Assembly: GCA_903831455.1 (NCBI GenBank)
Contig: CAIKXV010000197.1
Coordinates: 1-64,000, forward strand
DNA from: an uncultured Pseudomonadota bacterium
GTDB taxonomy: Bacteria; Pseudomonadota; Gammaproteobacteria; Burkholderiales; CAIKXV01
Length of the DNA stretch: 64,000 nt
Reading direction: 5' to 3'
Every line of letters starts with the position of its first letter. Within the stretch, counting starts at the first letter, position 1. A program made the translations under genes and the position numbers. The notes beneath the pieces were generated by a model. That model saw only the letters and a list, made by a program, of their open reading frames with translations. It had not been told where the DNA came from and searched no databases. This document shows positions 62,041 through 64,000 of the stretch, one piece after another.

Positions 62041-63747
62041 ATGACCCAGATGACCGGCGCCGAAGCCATGGTGCGCATGCTCGAGGCGCACGGCGTCAGG
62101 CACCTGTTCGGGCTGTGCGGGGACACCAGCCTGCCCTTCTACGACGCGCTCGCCCGGCTCGATCACGGCATCGAGCACGTGCTCACCCGCGACGAGCGGC
62201 ATGCAGCCTACATGGCCGATGGCTACGCCCGGGTGACCGGCAAGGTCGGCGTCTGCGAGGGCCCCAGCGGGGGCGGCGCCACCTACATCCTGCCGGGGGT
62301 GGTCGAGGCGAACGAGTCGTCGATTCCCGTGCTGGCGATCAACTCGGACATCTCCGCGGCGAGCCGTGGCCGCTACACGCTCACCGAACTGGACCAGGAG
62401 GCGCTGTTCCGGCCGCTCACCGGCTGGAATGGCGTGATCCGCAGCGCGACCCGGCTGCCGCAGATGGTGCGCGAGGCCTTCGCCCACATGACCTCCGGTC
62501 GCCCCTGCGCCGCGCACCTCGCGCTGCCGTTCGACGTGCAGCGACAGCCGGTCGAGGTGGCGGACGTCTGGGCGGACGCGAGCCTGGGTCGGTATCCGTC
62601 GCGGCCACAGGGTGCCGATCCAGCCGCGGTCCTCGCGGCTGCGCGGCAGCTCGCCTCGGCGACGCGTCCGCTGATCGTGTGCGGCGGCGGGCCGGTCATC
62701 GCCGGAGCCTTCGACGAAGTCCGTCGGCTCGCCGAGCGACTGGGCGCACCGGTCGCCACCAGCGTGAGCGGCCGCGGCATCCTCGAGGACGCCCATCCGC
62801 TCGCGCTCGGCGTCGTGGGCAGCAACGGCGGGACCCTGCCCACGCGGGAAGTCGTGGCCGACTCCGACCTCGTGTTCTTCATCGGTTGCCGTGCCGGTTC
62901 GGTCACCACCGAAAAATGGCGGCATCCCGCGCGCGATCGCCAGCGCATCGTCCAGCTGGACGCGGATCCGGCGACGCTGGGCGCGAACTATCCGCTCGAT
63001 GCCGGCATCGCCGGCGACGCGCGGCTCGCGCTGGCGCAGCTGCTCGACGCGCTCGACGCCGAGGCCACTTCCGCCCACGCATCGACCCCGCGCGGGGACT
63101 GGGGCTCGGCTCGCGTTCAGGCGGCCCGTGCAGCGAAGTTCGCGCCCTTCGCCGAACTGGCTGCATCGACGGATACCCCCCTTCGGCCGGAACGGCTGGT
63201 CTCCACGCTGGACGAGGTGCTCGATCCGCGATCGATCGTCGTGGCCGATCCCGGTACCCCCTGCCCGTATCTCTCCGCGTATCACCGGATCGAACGGCGC
63301 GGTCGTCACTACTGGTCCAATCGGGCACACGGCGCGCTGGGCTATTCGCTCGCCGCAGCCATCGGCGCGGCGGTCGGCAGCCCGGGCACGCGCGTGGTGG
63401 CCATGATGGGCGACGGCAGCTTCGGCATGTGCTGCGGCGAACTCGAGACGCTGGCCCGCCTTGGGCTGCCGGTGACCGCGATCGTGGTCTCGAATGCCAC
63501 TTACGGGTGGATCAAGGCCGGGCAGCGCTCCGGATTCGAGCAGCGCTATTTTTCGGTCGACTTCGGCCGCACCGACCACGCCCGCGTCGCCGAGGCATTC
63601 GGGGTGCGCGCGTGGCGCGTCACCGAACCCGCAGACTTGCGCGGTGCGCTGGCGGCCGCACTGGAGGCCGCAGGTCCGAACGTGGTGGATGTCTGCTGCC
63701 AGCCGCTGCACGAGGCCCGTGCGCCCGTCTCGGAGTGGGTGGCGTGA
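62041..63747 (+). CDS. Thiamine diphosphate-dependent enzyme (acetolactate synthase large-subunit-like)
   Basis: 568-residue enzyme with the usual Pyr, central and PP domains. The cofactor-activating Glu lies in LTRDERHAAYMADG near 52. The central domain begins near 190 (RPLIVCGGGPVIAGAFDEV). The ThDP motif starts GDGSFGMCCGELETLA near 457 and ends at the Asn of VVSNATYGW near 485. It is shorter than or distinct from IlvB (no small-subunit gene nearby). Members include acetolactate synthases, benzoylformate and oxalyl-CoA decarboxylases and sulfoacetaldehyde acetyltransferase. With a divergent Bug receptor gene, a decarboxylase or ligase for an imported 2-oxo acid is plausible (inference). 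Confidence 0.9.
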   Translation: MTQMTGAEAMVRMLEAHGVRHLFGLCGDTSLPFYDALARLDHGIEHVLTRDERHAAYMADGYARVTGKVGVCEGPSGGGATYILPGVVEANESSIPVLAINSDISAASRGRYTLTELDQEALFRPLTGWNGVIRSATRLPQMVREAFAHMTSGRPCAAHLALPFDVQRQPVEVADVWADASLGRYPSRPQGADPAAVLAAARQLASATRPLIVCGGGPVIAGAFDEVRRLAERLGAPVATSVSGRGILEDAHPLALGVVGSNGGTLPTREVVADSDLVFFIGCRAGSVTTEKWRHPARDRQRIVQLDADPATLGANYPLDAGIAGDARLALAQLLDALDAEATSAHASTPRGDWGSARVQAARAAKFAPFAELAASTDTPLRPERLVSTLDEVLDPRSIVVADPGTPCPYLSAYHRIERRGRHYWSNRAHGALGYSLAAAIGAAVGSPGTRVVAMMGDGSFGMCCGELETLARLGLPVTAIVVSNATYGWIKAGQRSGFEQRYFSVDFGRTDHARVAEAFGVRAWRVTEPADLRGALAAALEAAGPNVVDVCCQPLHEARAPVSEWVA

Positions 63748-63841
63748 CGGACGATCGCGTGCACCGCCCGCAGGCGTCGGCATGCATGGCGGTCCGATAT
63801 GGATGCGACCGCGGGCTGCGCGGGACCCTGGAGGCTGCGGC

Positions 63842-64000
63842 ATGAAGCGTCGACTTTCCGATCTGCTCGCCGGCAGCACGGGGCGGGTCGTGGGCAACCG
63901 GGTGCGCGACCTCGGACGTTCGCTCGGCGATGCCGCGACCCGATCGGCACAGGCGGTGGCCTCGCGCGCGCCGGACGCGCAGACCCTGCGGCGGGGCGTC
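63842..64000 (+). CDS. Start of an unidentified gene (partial, runs off the window)
   Basis: 53 codons are visible from ATG 63842 with GGAGG eight bases upstream. The sequence MKRRLSDLLAGSTGRVVGNR continues as a basic, amphipathic segment with Arg and Ala repeats (SLGDAATRSAQAVASRAP). No stop occurs before the window ends. There is no clear signal peptide or membrane segment. I do not recognise the family from this fragment. It begins 94 bases after the ThDP-enzyme stop on the same strand and may be in its operon. Confidence 0.6.
   Translation, partial: MKRRLSDLLAGSTGRVVGNRVRDLGRSLGDAATRSAQAVASRAPDAQTLRRGV

Noticed and set aside
60865-63897. 1010-residue minus-strand ORF
   Set aside because: Only the C-terminal 324 residues (Bug receptor) are real; the rest is antisense to the ThDP enzyme.
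1-64000. CRISPR arrays, insertion sequences, toxin-antitoxin or phage-defence genes
   Set aside because: I looked for repeated spacers, transposase motifs and small paired ORFs with typical motifs and saw none.

Overview
This is a very GC-rich window (about 70% by eye) that reads as the chromosome of a betaproteobacterium, most likely Burkholderiales. The evidence is five Bug-family (TctC-type) periplasmic receptors, MlaA, HtpX, the NfeD/paraslipin pair, an AcnA-type aconitase, a (2Fe-2S)/molybdopterin hydroxylase pair and dense GC3-rich coding. I see no transposase, integrase, phage gene, CRISPR array or rRNA. There is one tRNA, tRNA-Arg(CCT). All names come from reading motifs; no database search was run.

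Layout. (1) 0-16.3 kb is a catabolic block. An acyl-CoA ligase faces a minus-strand series: CocE-type hydrolase, mandelate-racemase-like enolase, Bug receptor, second enolase-superfamily enzyme, TauD-like dioxygenase and HIBADH-like dehydrogenase. These are followed by an SDR, a zinc-binding alcohol dehydrogenase, a cupin protein, a Bug receptor, succinate-semialdehyde dehydrogenase and a second SDR. Together they look like uptake and stepwise oxidation of an unidentified organic acid or ester. (2) 16.4-21.3 kb is envelope upkeep: mlaA, htpX, paraslipin/nfeD and a SirB1-like protein. (3) 21.5-27.6 kb is a complete RND tripartite efflux operon (TolC-like channel, adaptor, permease). (4) 28-32.8 kb holds an HDOD protein behind a textbook sigma-28 promoter, a ChaN-PDZ protein, an M1-type peptidase and the tRNA. 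(5) 33.2-40.2 kb holds a flavoprotein, cystathionine beta-lyase, and aconitase translationally coupled to a Bug receptor.

(6) 40.3-42.7 kb is a poorly characterised accessory patch: a hypothetical protein, an apparently interrupted ORF, and an RDD membrane protein with no normal start codon. (7) 42.7-48.5 kb holds the two-subunit molybdenum hydroxylase and, divergently, an Asp:Ala-type exchanger followed by alanine dehydrogenase. (8) 48.6-52.6 kb holds an orphan TAXI receptor, an MFS exporter and a Bug receptor. (9) 52.8-55.7 kb holds cytochrome b561 and cytochrome c' facing each other, a Crp/Fnr regulator and a MobA/MocA-like nucleotidyltransferase. (10) 55.8-58 kb is a cheY-cheA pair. (11) 58.2-64 kb holds an unlisted 36-codon ORF with a strong ribosome site, an MFS transporter, an alpha/beta hydrolase, a Bug receptor, a ThDP-dependent enzyme and the start of an unidentified gene.

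The best leads are the sigma-28 promoter of the HDOD gene, the probable ATT start of the RDD gene, the AT-rich leader ORF at 58.2 kb, the acnA-Bug coupling, and the multi-enzyme catabolic block whose substrate cannot be read from the sequence.
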